From: Halorhabdus amylolytica
GTDB taxonomy: Archaea > Halobacteriota > Halobacteria > Halobacteriales > Haloarculaceae
Direction: 5' to 3'
DNA: 64,000 bases
Assembly: GCF_004944975.1 (NCBI RefSeq)
Contig: NZ_SPQG01000009.1
Location: forward strand, 1 to 64,000
Part shown: one piece after another, positions 51,637-61,487 of the stretch
Layout of the letters: every line of letters begins with the position of its first letter
Position numbering within the stretch: the first letter of the stretch is position 1
The notes under the pieces: generated by a model
Seen by the model: only the letters and a program-made list of their open reading frames with translations
Told to the model about the DNA's origin: nothing
Databases searched by the model: none
Program-made: the position numbers and the translations under genes

Positions 51637-53160
51637 GTGACCGACGAGATTCCCGACGAGGAACGCGAGGCGTTGCTCACGATCGTTCACGGTGCCGCCG
51701 TGACGTCCGGAGGCGTCTCCGTCCAGCGCTTGCTCTCGACGGCGACGGAGTTCGTCCTCGCACGCGGCTTGCCTCCCGCCGTCTACGGCGTTTACGCACT
51801 CGCGTGGCGGATCGCCCAGCTGTTGATCCGGCTGGTCACGTTCGGCAGTGTCCCGACGCTCCAGCGGTACCTGCCCGCTTACGAAGGCGAGCCCGGGGGC
51901 CAGTCGCGGGTCGCGGGACTGGCCTACGCGACCACCCTCGGGTTCGGACTTTTGATCGCCGTCGGCGTGTGGCTGGCGGCCCCGACGATAAACGCCCTCA
52001 CTGTTTCCCATCCCGCGTTCCCGTCGACGATGGGGCTGTTCGGCCTGCTCGTGGGATTGTTCGGTCTGGTGATGATCTCCGCTGCCGTATTCCGGGCTGT
52101 GGGGTCGGCCAGGGGCGAGGTCCTTTTCAATAAGATCCTCCGACCGGTTGTACGCCTCGGCGGCGCGTTCCTGGCACTGGCGCTGGGATACTCGGTCGTC
52201 GGTGTTGCCGGTGCTATCGTGGGCGCGACGGCGCTGTTGGTCGTCCTCGGCGTGCCGGCCACGATCCGGGTGACTGGGATCAGGCCGACCTTTCGCAGTG
52301 CCCGCCGGGAGGGGCGACGCTTTTACAATCACGCCGCGCCGGTCGCGATGAGCAGCCTTGGGAAAGTCTTCCAGAACCGGATCGACCTGCTGCTGGTCGG
52401 CGCGTTGCTGACTGCCGTGGCTGCCGGCATCTACAACGTCGTCCTCGTGTTGATCGCGATCGCGTGGATCCCGTTGCTCTCGTTCAACCAGTTGTTACCG
52501 CCTGTGGCCACCGATCTGTACGCGAACGATCGGATGGTGACGCTCAATGCCGTCTATTCGTCTGCCACGCGACTGATCGTCACCACGGTGGTTCCGATCC
52601 TCGCTGTCCAGGCCGTCTACGGTCAGACGCTGCTTGGGGTCTTCGGGGAGGCGTTCGTCCGGGGATACGTCCCGCTGGTGGTCTATCTGGGTGGGGTCTT
52701 CGTCGGGAGCGCGGTCGGCGCGACCGGGTGGTTGCTGATGATGACCGACCATCAGTACGCCCGGATGGCACTGGACTGGCTGTTGGCCGTCCTCAACGTA
52801 CTCCTGACGTACGCGTTCATCGAGACTCTCGGTCTCTCGGGTGCGGCACTGGGTACGTCCCTCGCAATCGCCATCCAGAACGGATTGCAAGTACTTCTCC
52901 TCCGGCGCTTCGAGGGACTGTGGCCGTTCGAGGCGGCGTTCCTCAAGCCGTTGGAGGCCGGAATCGTCATGAGCGCCGTCATGCTCGGCGTTCGGGTCTC
53001 GATCGGCGGGCTTCAGGCAGTAGGTATCGGCACTGTCGCCGGCCTGATCGCGTACGTCTGGGCTCTGTCCGTCCTCGGCGTCGATCCACGCGATCGGTTG
53101 GTCGTCGGTGAACTCGCCGGGCGGTACCGCAATGCGATCGCCGAAAGGTTCCCACGGTGA
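51637..53160 (+). CDS. MOP-superfamily polysaccharide flippase
   Basis: 507 residues, about 12-14 hydrophobic segments, no signal peptide. It has the Wzx/MurJ-like pattern with a Gly/Ala-rich first helix and PPAVYGVYALAWRIAQLLIR, a conserved AVFRAVGSARGEVLFNKILR, and the second-half repeat. It likely moves lipid-linked sugars across the membrane for glycoprotein or polysaccharide assembly. The GTG at 51637 is preferred; a TTG two codons upstream is also possible, and a GTTTACC box lies 34-40 nt upstream. No glycosyltransferase lies nearby. Confidence 0.85.
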   Translation: MTDEIPDEEREALLTIVHGAAVTSGGVSVQRLLSTATEFVLARGLPPAVYGVYALAWRIAQLLIRLVTFGSVPTLQRYLPAYEGEPGGQSRVAGLAYATTLGFGLLIAVGVWLAAPTINALTVSHPAFPSTMGLFGLLVGLFGLVMISAAVFRAVGSARGEVLFNKILRPVVRLGGAFLALALGYSVVGVAGAIVGATALLVVLGVPATIRVTGIRPTFRSARREGRRFYNHAAPVAMSSLGKVFQNRIDLLLVGALLTAVAAGIYNVVLVLIAIAWIPLLSFNQLLPPVATDLYANDRMVTLNAVYSSATRLIVTTVVPILAVQAVYGQTLLGVFGEAFVRGYVPLVVYLGGVFVGSAVGATGWLLMMTDHQYARMALDWLLAVLNVLLTYAFIETLGLSGAALGTSLAIAIQNGLQVLLLRRFEGLWPFEAAFLKPLEAGIVMSAVMLGVRVSIGGLQAVGIGTVAGLIAYVWALSVLGVDPRDRLVVGELAGRYRNAIAERFPR

Positions 53161-53242
53161 CGTATATCGCAGTTTTTCCCGACGAGTGGACGGTGAGAAC
53201 ATATATGCACCTCACTCCCGAACGTCAGGGCACGCACGGGGT

Positions 53243-54103
53243 ATGAGCGAGGAGGAACGGAAACTGCTGGATGCGGCCGGGGATTACCGCCACGCCATCA
53301 GGGACGGTGAGCGTGTTTCCGAAAGTGACTGGCAGTCCTGTCGAGTGGTGCTGACCGACAAGCGACTGGTGTTGGCCGCGGACGGATCGAACCGCTCGAT
53401 CCCGCACGGAAAAGTCACCATCCCGGACGACCCGGCGGAGTTCGTCGACGACGTAGCGGGGTCGATTCCGCTCCGGATCGGATCGAACGTGATCGTCGTC
53501 TCGACCCCTGACTCCGAGGACGTCACCCTGGCGTACTGCCGGGCTAACATCGCCGGCGCCGTGTTGCTTGTCCGCCACCCGGCCGTCGTCGGCGGCGTCG
53601 TTCAGGACGACGCAGAGTGGACGAAGGCACGTTTTCTCCTCGACGACGAATCGTTTACCCTGCAGTATCCCGATGGACGACAGGTCTCCTGTACGCTCGA
53701 TGACGTGGGGACCGTCGAGGTCGAGTCCCGGACAGTCATGGACACCCAACGTCGGGTCGTCGAGATCGAACACACCGACGCCGAGGGACGGAGCGTCGAG
53801 ACCTATCTTTCCGGGACCGAGCGCCACACGTCGGTCCTCCGGACGCTCTTCGAACGGATCGTCGACGCACGCGACGGCGAGTACGAACTCAGCGAGACCG
53901 AGAGCCAGGTATTGATGGCGCTGTACTCGGGGGTCTCACCGTTCGAGATGGCCGACTTCGTCGGCCTCAGCGTCGAGGAGGTCGAAGAGATCTACCAGCG
54001 CCTCCTCGAGGTCGGTGCCGTCGACGAGGTCCGCACGCGAACGGAAGTCTCACTCAACGCACAGGGCCGGAACATGGCAAGCGAGGCGATGAACGAACAG
54101 TGA
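53243..54103 (+). CDS. cheF: CheF-family chemotaxis-archaellum adaptor
   Basis: 286 residues. CheF links CheY to the archaellum switch in haloarchaea. The protein has two beta-rich halves (residues ~25-110 with LTDKRLVLAADGSNRSIP, and ~130-210) and a C-terminal winged helix with VLMALYSGVSPFEMADFVGL and a helix VEEVEEIYQRLLEVGAVDEV. No archaellum or che genes occur in this window, so it is either a scattered paralog or part of a dispersed system. The start at 53243 is the first Met of the conserved part. Confidence 0.78.
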   Translation: MSEEERKLLDAAGDYRHAIRDGERVSESDWQSCRVVLTDKRLVLAADGSNRSIPHGKVTIPDDPAEFVDDVAGSIPLRIGSNVIVVSTPDSEDVTLAYCRANIAGAVLLVRHPAVVGGVVQDDAEWTKARFLLDDESFTLQYPDGRQVSCTLDDVGTVEVESRTVMDTQRRVVEIEHTDAEGRSVETYLSGTERHTSVLRTLFERIVDARDGEYELSETESQVLMALYSGVSPFEMADFVGLSVEEVEEIYQRLLEVGAVDEVRTRTEVSLNAQGRNMASEAMNEQ

Positions 54104-54117
54104 GGGAGTCCGTCCGT

Positions 54118-54831
54118 TCACCATCGGCTCGGCTTCGGACCGTCCCCGTCATCGTATTTGCCTCCTGGGTCGACGCGGCCCATCCCGGCCCGGACGAGTT
54201 TCGCCTCCGCTTTCTGGAGATGTTCGCTCGCAGTGTTGGTTGCACACCCGAGTTCAGCGGCGATGTCCTCCTGGGTCGCCTCCCGGGGATGCTCGTAATA
54301 CCCCAGATCGAGGGCGACGGCGACGGCCTCGCGCTGGCGATCGCTCAACGCACTGGCGGGGTTCGTCCGCCCGCATGGGAACTGACCGATCTCGTCGATC
54401 CGGCAGTCGATCTCCTCGGGTAACGCCTCGAGTGCCCCCTGGAGCGCAGTCGGATCGCCGACGACGTGACAGTGACTCCGGTCGTCCCGCCAGACGATGG
54501 GTCGGCGAACGATCAACCCGGCACGGGCGATCGCCTCGACGGCCTCCTCGATCACCGGAATCAGGTGTTCACGCGCGGTCAGAAATGCGTACGACACTGT
54601 CTCCTCGGCGGAAACGAGCCGAACCGACTCGACGGCTTTGGTCGCCTCGGCCGCCTCAGCGAACCCATCGGCGTCTCCCTCGATCGCGTAGAGGAACGTC
54701 GATACCTCCGATGCCGCCCGGTTCCAGTCGACCAGTCTGACTTCTTCTATTGCGGACGGATCGCCGAGTCGGACGAACAGTTCCGGCGCCGACTCGGCGT
54801 CGAACCGCAACGTGACTCGTGTGTGTTTCAT
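54118..54831 (-). CDS. Bacterio-opsin-activator-type (HTH-10) transcription regulator
   Basis: 237 residues. The N-terminal ~155 residues are the scaffold/GAF-like part with VRLVSAEETVSYAFLTAREH. The C-terminal HTH-10 domain begins ALSDRQREAVAVALDLGYYE, followed by EATQEDIAAELGCATNTASE as the recognition helix-turn-helix. It has the C-terminal half that the pseudogene at 5304 lacks. A TATA-like GTTTTAAGG (minus strand, about 54857-54865) is 26-34 nt upstream of the ATG at 54831, supporting this start. It is convergent with cheF. Confidence 0.88.
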   Translation of the reverse strand: MKHTRVTLRFDAESAPELFVRLGDPSAIEEVRLVDWNRAASEVSTFLYAIEGDADGFAEAAEATKAVESVRLVSAEETVSYAFLTAREHLIPVIEEAVEAIARAGLIVRRPIVWRDDRSHCHVVGDPTALQGALEALPEEIDCRIDEIGQFPCGRTNPASALSDRQREAVAVALDLGYYEHPREATQEDIAAELGCATNTASEHLQKAEAKLVRAGMGRVDPGGKYDDGDGPKPSRW

Positions 54832-55135
54832 GGGGTGGCGGGCACGCCAGTGCCCCTTAAAACCCCCGACTATATCCTGCAGGGAACACTCCACTGTCCG
54901 GCGTCTACCTCATCCCGATGGCACTACAACCACGGGGTGTCCCGGCGGGTCGACGTGAACCCGCTCTCTGTACCGACCCGACGGTCCGAAGCAGTGCCCT
55001 CCCGTGGCATCGGCGGATCAAAAGATTCATAACCTACGACCGGTGCTCACTAAACGTTCAGTCAACGCCTTCGAACAGTCGGCCGATCACGATTCACCAC
55101 CAAACCTTATTCACAGACGAGACTTCGTACAAGCA
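54832..55135. promoter_or_regulatory. Intergenic region before the CARDB-like and RND genes
   Basis: A 304-bp gap between divergent genes. Near the left end is the TATA-like box of the HTH-10 gene (minus strand). Near the right end CCTTATTC at 55105-55112 lies 24-31 nt before the ATG at 55136, suggesting a leaderless transcript for the exported protein. The middle has no gene-like frame that I can support. Confidence 0.5.
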
Positions 55136-56800
55136 ATGATACGCAGTATCCGTTCACGATCGAATCGCATCCAAATCGCCCTGGTTGTGGCCCTGCTGGT
55201 AGGGTCGAGCGTCGCGGCGATCCCGGGCGCCGTCTCCGCTCAGCAAGCCACTCAAAGCGTCGTGGGAGAACCCGATATCACGTTCAGCACAGCTAGTGGG
55301 TCGGTCACCGCTGGAACTGCCAGCGAACTCGCCGTCTCTATCACCAACCGCGGGGAAGTCTACCGAACCGGCCCGCCGGGCTACGAGGACCAGGTTACCA
55401 CGGCACGGGCGATGACGCTCCGGTTCAAGGACGGCAACGTGCCGATCGACGTCAAGTCGGGTGAAGTCACTGCGGGCCAATCCGGCGCGGTGCCGGTCGG
55501 CAGTCTGACCCAACCCGTCCCGATCACGATCGCCGAGAATACCGACCCCGGCACGTACAAGATCCCCATCGAATACGAGTACCTCTACACCCGCCAGGTC
55601 GAATACAACGCTAACGGCGTCGTCGACCGGACCGAGTATACCCGCACCAAAACTGGCTCGATCACCGTCAGAGTCGAAGAAGACGCCCGCTTCGAGGTGA
55701 TCGAAACGAACGGCACCGCACAGGTCGGCGACACCAGCGACGTTTCAGTCACGCTCGAAAACACCGGCACTCAGACCGCACACAGCGCCACTGTCGTCGC
55801 CTCCTCCCAGAGCGGCTCGATGAGTTTCGACGCCGGGTCGCCAAGCGCCAGCGCCTATATCGGCGAGTGGGCACCCGACGAGACCCGCACCGTCACCTAC
55901 GACGTGGGCCTGGCACCCGAAGCCAGTGTCCGGGAGTACACGGTGGGTCTCACCGTCAACTACGAAGACAGTGACGGCATCCCACAACAATCCGGCTCGC
56001 TGACCGCCGGCATCGACACCCTCCCCGAGCAATCGTTCGCCCTCTCGAACGTCGAATCGACGCTTCGCGTCGGTGAGGACGGAGAGATCACCGGCACGAT
56101 CGAGAATACTGGCCCTCAGCCGGCCGGTAGCGTCGTCGTCCGGTACGCTGACGACGCCACGACGCTGATCCCGATCGAGCAATCCGCGGCCGTCGGCCCG
56201 CTCGATTCTGGTGAATCCGCGTCGTTCACCCTGCCGATCGAGGTCAACAGCGAGGCCGAGGCTGGGCCGAAGTCGATCGATCTAGCAGTCAGCTATCGCA
56301 ATACGGACGACGAGAAACGGCTCTACGAGCAACTCGACGTCCGGGCTGCCGTGGCTCAAGAGCGCGATCAGTTCGAGGTCGCGCTGGCCGATCGGACGGT
56401 CGAAGCCGGTGGATCGGCCATGCTGTCGGTCGAGGTGACGAACAACCTCGACGAGACGGTCAGCGACGTCGAAGGACGGCTGTTCGCGGACGACCCGCTG
56501 GACACCGGGAGTACGGATACGGGCTACGTCGAATCGATCGAGCCCGGTGAGACCGCGACGATGACCTTCGAACTCACTGCCGGGAGTTCCGCGGTGACCG
56601 AGAAGACCTACCCGATCTCCTTTGACTTCCGGTACGACGACGCCGACGGCGACAGTAAACTCTCGGATACGACCCGCGTCGCGGTGACGGTCGTCGAGCC
56701 CGCCGACGACGGCGGCGGCCTGCCGCTCCCGCTGATCGGCGGCGGTATCGTCCTGCTGGTCGCCCTCGGGGGCGGGTACTACTACCTGCGTGATCGATAG
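55136..56800 (+). CDS. Exported CARDB/NEW3-like repeat protein with C-terminal anchor
   Basis: 554 residues. The Sec signal RIQIALVVALLVGSSVAAIP should be cut near VSAQQ. Three or more Ig-like beta domains follow, each with an N-x-G turn and ETG-like strand pattern (VSVTLENTGTQTAHSATVV, GEITGTIENTGPQPAGSVVV). The end PLPLIGGGIVLLVALGGGYY is a membrane anchor with a short basic tail. The stop codon directly abuts the ATG of the RND transporter, so this is probably its extracellular partner. Confidence 0.8.
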   Translation: MIRSIRSRSNRIQIALVVALLVGSSVAAIPGAVSAQQATQSVVGEPDITFSTASGSVTAGTASELAVSITNRGEVYRTGPPGYEDQVTTARAMTLRFKDGNVPIDVKSGEVTAGQSGAVPVGSLTQPVPITIAENTDPGTYKIPIEYEYLYTRQVEYNANGVVDRTEYTRTKTGSITVRVEEDARFEVIETNGTAQVGDTSDVSVTLENTGTQTAHSATVVASSQSGSMSFDAGSPSASAYIGEWAPDETRTVTYDVGLAPEASVREYTVGLTVNYEDSDGIPQQSGSLTAGIDTLPEQSFALSNVESTLRVGEDGEITGTIENTGPQPAGSVVVRYADDATTLIPIEQSAAVGPLDSGESASFTLPIEVNSEAEAGPKSIDLAVSYRNTDDEKRLYEQLDVRAAVAQERDQFEVALADRTVEAGGSAMLSVEVTNNLDETVSDVEGRLFADDPLDTGSTDTGYVESIEPGETATMTFELTAGSSAVTEKTYPISFDFRYDDADGDSKLSDTTRVAVTVVEPADDGGGLPLPLIGGGIVLLVALGGGYYYLRDR

Positions 56801-59287
56801 ATGACTCGGCTCGGCGAGTGGATCGAGACGTCGGTCAGGTGGACAAACGAGCGGATCGTCTCCCACCCTGGACCGGTCGTGGTAGCCTTCCTCGTCATGA
56901 CGGTCGTGCTGGCCGCTGGCATGCCGTTGATCCAGACGTCATCGGATGTCGAGGATACGTTCACCGAGGGGATTCCCGAACAGCAGGCCTACGACTCGAT
57001 CCAGGAGGAATTCGAGGACCCCTTCACCAACGGCGAGGAAACGACTCAGCTCATCCACACGGGCTCGGACGTACTCACTCGCCAGGCACTCCTCGACGAA
57101 CTCCGGCTGCTGGAACGCATCGAAGACAGAGACGACCTCCGGATGGACTCGGCGAACGGTCCCGCGACCAGCGTCGCTCAAGCACTCGACCCCGGGGCCG
57201 AGACGATCGCCCAGCAGCGGCGCGCACTCGAAGGGGCGACCGACCGAGAGGTCAGACGGACCATCCGGAAACTCGCGAACAATCCCCAGTTTTCCCGGAC
57301 ACTCTCGAACGATTTCAACAGTCAGGAGGCCACTGCCTCCGCCTCGATCACCCTCGTCTCACACGACGTCCCGCCGGCGTTCGGTGACGACGAACTGCAG
57401 GACATCCAGCTGTCGATCGACGCGCTCACCGAGGACGCGAACGGGGACATCCGGGCGTACGGGACCGGCGTCATGAACGCCGAACTGAACAACATTATCG
57501 GCGACTCGATGACGATGGTCATGCCGGTCGTGCTCCTGCTGTTGTTGGCCTTCCTCGTCGTCGCCTACCGGGATCCGTTCGACCTGATGCTCGGGCTGGT
57601 CGGACTCGTTATGACGATCATCTGGACGTTCGGGTTCCTTGGCTACTCCGGGATCCCGTTCAGCCAACAGATGATCATCGTCCCAGTGTTGTTGCTCGCG
57701 GTCGGTGTCGACTTCGGTATCCACGTCGTCAACCGCTACCGTGAGGAGACTGTCGAGGGCGTCAACCCAGTCCCGGCGATGGAGACTGCGACCAACCAGC
57801 TCGCGATCGCGTTCCTCATCGTCACCGTGACCGCGGTGATCGGTTTCGGGGCCAATCTGGTCTCGGACCTCCAGCCCATCCGCCAACTCGGGATCGCTCT
57901 GTCGGTGGGGATCGTGTTCACGTACTTCATCTTCGGCTGGTTCCTGCCGGCCGCGAAGCTCCTGGTCGATCGCCTCCGAGAGAACTACGGTATCCCGGAG
58001 TTCGGGTCCGACCCGATCTCCTCGGAGGATTCGGCGCTGGGACGCGTCCTCGCGATGTCGGCGACCGTCGGACGGCACGCGCCGCTCCTGCTGGTCGTCG
58101 CCGTCATCCTGCTCAGTGCCGGGGCCGGGGCCTATGGCTCCGGCGTCGACACCACCTTCGATCAGGAGAGCTTCCTCCCACCCGAGGAGGAGGCCGGCTA
58201 CGTCGAGTACTTCCCGGCCGCGCTCCAGCCCGGAGAGTACACTGTCACCGAGACCCTCAATCTGCTGGAGGATCGCTTCGAGACGAACATCGGCCAGTCC
58301 CTGCTGATATACGTCGAGGGTCCCTTCGAGGAGGCCCACGCACTCGAAGCACTGACTGCGCCCGACGACAGTCCGCCGAGTTCCCTCGCCGTCGGGGAAG
58401 GCGGCCAGGCTGACGCCCAGAGCATCGTCACCGTGATCCAGTCCTACGCCGACCGCAACCCCGAGTTCGCCGCGCTGGTCGAGCGCAACGACCGGAACGG
58501 CGACGGCGTCCCCGACCGCAACCTCGATCGGATCTACGACGAACTGTTCGCCTCCCCGATGGGCGACCGGGCCAGCCAGTACCTCGCCGACGACCGGCGG
58601 GGCGCCAAGATCGAGTACTCGGTGAAAGCTGACGCGAGCCAGCAAGAGATCTCCGCGGACGGCGCCGAACACGCCGAGAGCTTCCGGTACACCGCGACCG
58701 CCACCGGACAGACGGTCATCTTCGCCGCGATCTCGGACATCCTCTTTCAGTCTGCCATCCAGGGGATGGTTCTGGCGCTGGTACTCACGGCGATCTTCCT
58801 CGTCGTCGTCTACGGCGTTCTCGAGGGCAAACCCGGGCTCGGCGTCGTCAACGTGCTCCCGATCGGCGTCGCCGTTGCGTTCCTGCTCGGGACGATGCGT
58901 GCACTCGGCATGTCGCTGAACGGACTGACGACGATGATCCTCTCGATCGCCATCGGGCTCGGGGTCGCCTACTCGGTACACATCACCCACCGGTTCACCG
59001 ACGAGTACGACGATCGCACCGACGCCCTGGAGGCGCTCCGGCCGACGCTGTCGGGGACTGGCGGGGCGCTGGCGGGCAGCATGCTGACGACGTCGATCGG
59101 GACCGGGGCGCTCGCGCTCGCGATCACCCCCGTCCTCGGGGACTTCGGCCTGTTGATCGCGCTGAGCGTGCTCTACTCGTTCGTCGCGTCGATCCTCGTG
59201 TTGCCCCCCGGTCTGTTCCTCTGGGAGCGGTTCAACACGACCGACCGGACAGGTCTCGCTCGAGCTGTCGCGATCGTCCTGCCGTAG
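56801..59287 (+). CDS. RND-superfamily (MMPL/HAE3) exporter
   Basis: 828 residues with twelve membrane segments in two halves, each having one segment followed by a large outside loop and then five. The first half contains LLAVGVDFGIHVVNRYREET and the second SIAIGLGVAYSVHITHRFTD, the paired membrane motifs with the Asp/His-type residues of RND proteins. HAE3 members move lipids or hydrophobic compounds. It directly follows the CARDB-like gene without a gap. Confidence 0.88.
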   Translation: MTRLGEWIETSVRWTNERIVSHPGPVVVAFLVMTVVLAAGMPLIQTSSDVEDTFTEGIPEQQAYDSIQEEFEDPFTNGEETTQLIHTGSDVLTRQALLDELRLLERIEDRDDLRMDSANGPATSVAQALDPGAETIAQQRRALEGATDREVRRTIRKLANNPQFSRTLSNDFNSQEATASASITLVSHDVPPAFGDDELQDIQLSIDALTEDANGDIRAYGTGVMNAELNNIIGDSMTMVMPVVLLLLLAFLVVAYRDPFDLMLGLVGLVMTIIWTFGFLGYSGIPFSQQMIIVPVLLLAVGVDFGIHVVNRYREETVEGVNPVPAMETATNQLAIAFLIVTVTAVIGFGANLVSDLQPIRQLGIALSVGIVFTYFIFGWFLPAAKLLVDRLRENYGIPEFGSDPISSEDSALGRVLAMSATVGRHAPLLLVVAVILLSAGAGAYGSGVDTTFDQESFLPPEEEAGYVEYFPAALQPGEYTVTETLNLLEDRFETNIGQSLLIYVEGPFEEAHALEALTAPDDSPPSSLAVGEGGQADAQSIVTVIQSYADRNPEFAALVERNDRNGDGVPDRNLDRIYDELFASPMGDRASQYLADDRRGAKIEYSVKADASQQEISADGAEHAESFRYTATATGQTVIFAAISDILFQSAIQGMVLALVLTAIFLVVVYGVLEGKPGLGVVNVLPIGVAVAFLLGTMRALGMSLNGLTTMILSIAIGLGVAYSVHITHRFTDEYDDRTDALEALRPTLSGTGGALAGSMLTTSIGTGALALAITPVLGDFGLLIALSVLYSFVASILVLPPGLFLWERFNTTDRTGLARAVAIVLP

Positions 59288-59574
59288 CGACTTCCGCTCC
59301 GACGCCTGTTCTCGGCGCTTCGACCTCTTTCTGGACGTCCACTCTTTTCCGCGCCCCCGTTATTTCCGGACACGGGATGCGAGCCAAGATGACCGTCCAA
59401 TACCCGACAAACGATGTGACGGCGCGACGATCCATTCTCCCGGCGGATTCGACTGTCACGTTGCCGGCTCTCTGTCGGCCCCAGCAAGGTCTAACCTGGG
59501 GTGCAACCGCCGGCTCCACACTCGGATTGCCTCATTCCGAAGATTGTTTTGAGTGGTATGTCACCATCTATCGT

Positions 59575-60000
59575 ATGAGTGGTCGACAGTCCGGATCGAA
59601 CGACTATCCGCTCCTCACTCTGCCATCCCACCCGGTGGGATACGTCGCGATCGGTTCCGCCCTCCTCACAGGTGTCATTCACCTGTTTCTCGGGCAGAAC
59701 GTCTTCGCGTTCAGTCAGACGATGGGAGCACTATTCGTGTTGAACGGGCTCGGGTTTCTCGGCGGCGTCGGTCTGTACCTGAGTCACTACTGGCGCCAGG
59801 AACTGTATATCGTCGCCGCAGGGTACGCCCTCATCACCGTCCTTGCGTTCTTCCTCCTTCGGGGGTTCAGTCTCGACGCGTTCTACGTTCGCGGCGCTCT
59901 CGACTCGATAGCAGTCGTATCGAAGGTGGCCGAGGGCGTCCTCGCGGTGGCTGTCCTCTCCCTGTTCGCTCAGGAATCGTCCGCAGAGAGCGTGAACTGA
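59575..60000 (+). CDS. Small haloarchaeal membrane protein
   Basis: 141 residues with four hydrophobic segments (for example VAIGSALLTGVIHLFLGQNV with its His, and LFVLNGLGFLGGVGLYLSHY). The terminal part is soluble. It resembles a common haloarchaeal four-helix membrane DUF; function unknown. The ATG at 59575 follows a TATA-like TTGTTTTGAG (59546-59555), 20-29 nt upstream, so the upstream in-frame extension is rejected. Its last 31 bases overlap the convergent secreted-protein gene. Confidence 0.7.
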   Translation: MSGRQSGSNDYPLLTLPSHPVGYVAIGSALLTGVIHLFLGQNVFAFSQTMGALFVLNGLGFLGGVGLYLSHYWRQELYIVAAGYALITVLAFFLLRGFSLDAFYVRGALDSIAVVSKVAEGVLAVAVLSLFAQESSAESVN

Positions 60001-61487
60001 TACGTCGAGTCGCTGAGGTCGTCGCTCTGTGGCGTCACCCGCACGGCAGTCCCGTCCTGAAGGTCGCTGACATCGACAGTCGTCCGGAACTGTCTGCGTT
60101 CGTCGACGACCGCCCGCACGTCGTAGAGGGTGGACGTGAACTGGTTCTCGGCGTGGATGTACAGTTCGACGTCGCTCCCGGGTGCGAGCGTGGTCGATCC
60201 GAAGACGGTCAACTCGCCGTCCTCGAGGTCGTGATCGTCGAACGAGACCGATCGCTCGACGACTTCGACGGTCGTCGACAGCGAGTCGGTCGTGCCGTCG
60301 ATCGGGTTCGGCTTCGTCAGCCCCACGTCCATCGTGGACGGTTCGTCGGTGGGAAGCGTGACGTAGAGGGTGTCGTCCTCGCCGTCGAGAACGTACTCGA
60401 AGGGCATCGGATCGACGATCGTTCCGGCGTCGTTCTCGACGGTCACGTCGACGCCGTTGCCGAAGACGCCGTCACCGGCTGGCCCGTAGGCGACCTCACC
60501 CGTTTGCGTGTAGTCACCGACCGTCACGGAGACTGAGTACGTCCCGTCCGTCGTGGGGTTGGTGAGTCCGTCGTATTCGAGGTACAGCGTCTCGTTGGCT
60601 CCGAGCGTGTGGCGATCGTCGAACGAGACGGTCATCGTTCCCGCCTCGCGAACGGCGGTTCCGGCGACTGAACTCGTCAGCTCCCGATCCGCGCGTCCGT
60701 CCCCGTCGCTATCGACACTGACGCGCTGGACGTTCACACCCGTCAGTCGCCCGGGCGTCGCCCCGTCCGCCGTCGCGTAGGTGATCCGAGCCGTGTTGAA
60801 CGTCACGTTCCGATCCCCGGCATCGATCTGGACGGTATGTCGTGTCTGTTCTCCGGGAGTGCTCGGGTCGGCATACACGAGATTCTCGCCCGGCGGGTTC
60901 TCGACGTTCATCGGCCCGGTCAGGCCGTCGGCGTCGAAGGCGACGACGCCCAGATCGCCGGCCGCAACCGACCCGACGGCCGGGAGCGACTCGAAGGGCG
61001 CTCCGTCGGTGACGTTCAAGTCCCCCGGCGCGGCGATCGTCCGGGCACTCCGCATCTCCCCCTCGACGATCCGGAGCAGGGACGTGTCATGGTGGACGCC
61101 GTCGATCGAGAGTTCGAGCATGTGGTTGCCGGTCGTCATCCCCTCCATGCGCTCGTTGCGGGTGAGGACCCTGTCTGGCGGGGCGGCCGTATAGCCGGCC
61201 CCGTGTCCGGTCCGTTCGGCGTGTGTGTCCAGTCGAACCACGACTTCCCCGTCGTCGTCGGTGTCGACGATGGAAATCTTCCGTTCGTACGTCCCGCCCG
61301 TGACTGAGAGTGTCGCCTCGGCCCCCTTGGGAAGATCGATCGGGAGCTCGACGACGTCGTCGAGTTCCTCCCGGAAGACGCTCTGTCCGATCTCGCCGTC
61401 GGCCGGCGCCGCCAGTACGGGTGCCACTCCCGCCAGGGCACACGTGACGGCGATCGCGACGACGAGGATTCCCCTGTATCTGCTCAT
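59970..61487 (-). CDS. Secreted beta-rich protein, DUF7827/S-layer-like
   Basis: 505 residues. A signal peptide YRGILVVAIAVTCALAGVAP ends near VLAAPA. The rest has Thr/Val/Asp-rich Ig-like segments (TLSVTGGTYERKISIVDTDD, GTYSVSVTVGDYTQTGEVAY, and LGANETLYLEYDGL). Several N-x-S/T sequons suggest glycosylation. There is no C-terminal anchor. Composition resembles parts of haloarchaeal S-layer or BGTF-type secreted proteins. It is divergent from the S-layer gene. It overlaps the convergent membrane-protein gene by 31 bp. Confidence 0.72.
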   Translation of the reverse strand: MSRYRGILVVAIAVTCALAGVAPVLAAPADGEIGQSVFREELDDVVELPIDLPKGAEATLSVTGGTYERKISIVDTDDDGEVVVRLDTHAERTGHGAGYTAAPPDRVLTRNERMEGMTTGNHMLELSIDGVHHDTSLLRIVEGEMRSARTIAAPGDLNVTDGAPFESLPAVGSVAAGDLGVVAFDADGLTGPMNVENPPGENLVYADPSTPGEQTRHTVQIDAGDRNVTFNTARITYATADGATPGRLTGVNVQRVSVDSDGDGRADRELTSSVAGTAVREAGTMTVSFDDRHTLGANETLYLEYDGLTNPTTDGTYSVSVTVGDYTQTGEVAYGPAGDGVFGNGVDVTVENDAGTIVDPMPFEYVLDGEDDTLYVTLPTDEPSTMDVGLTKPNPIDGTTDSLSTTVEVVERSVSFDDHDLEDGELTVFGSTTLAPGSDVELYIHAENQFTSTLYDVRAVVDERRQFRTTVDVSDLQDGTAVRVTPQSDDLSDSTYQFTLSADDS

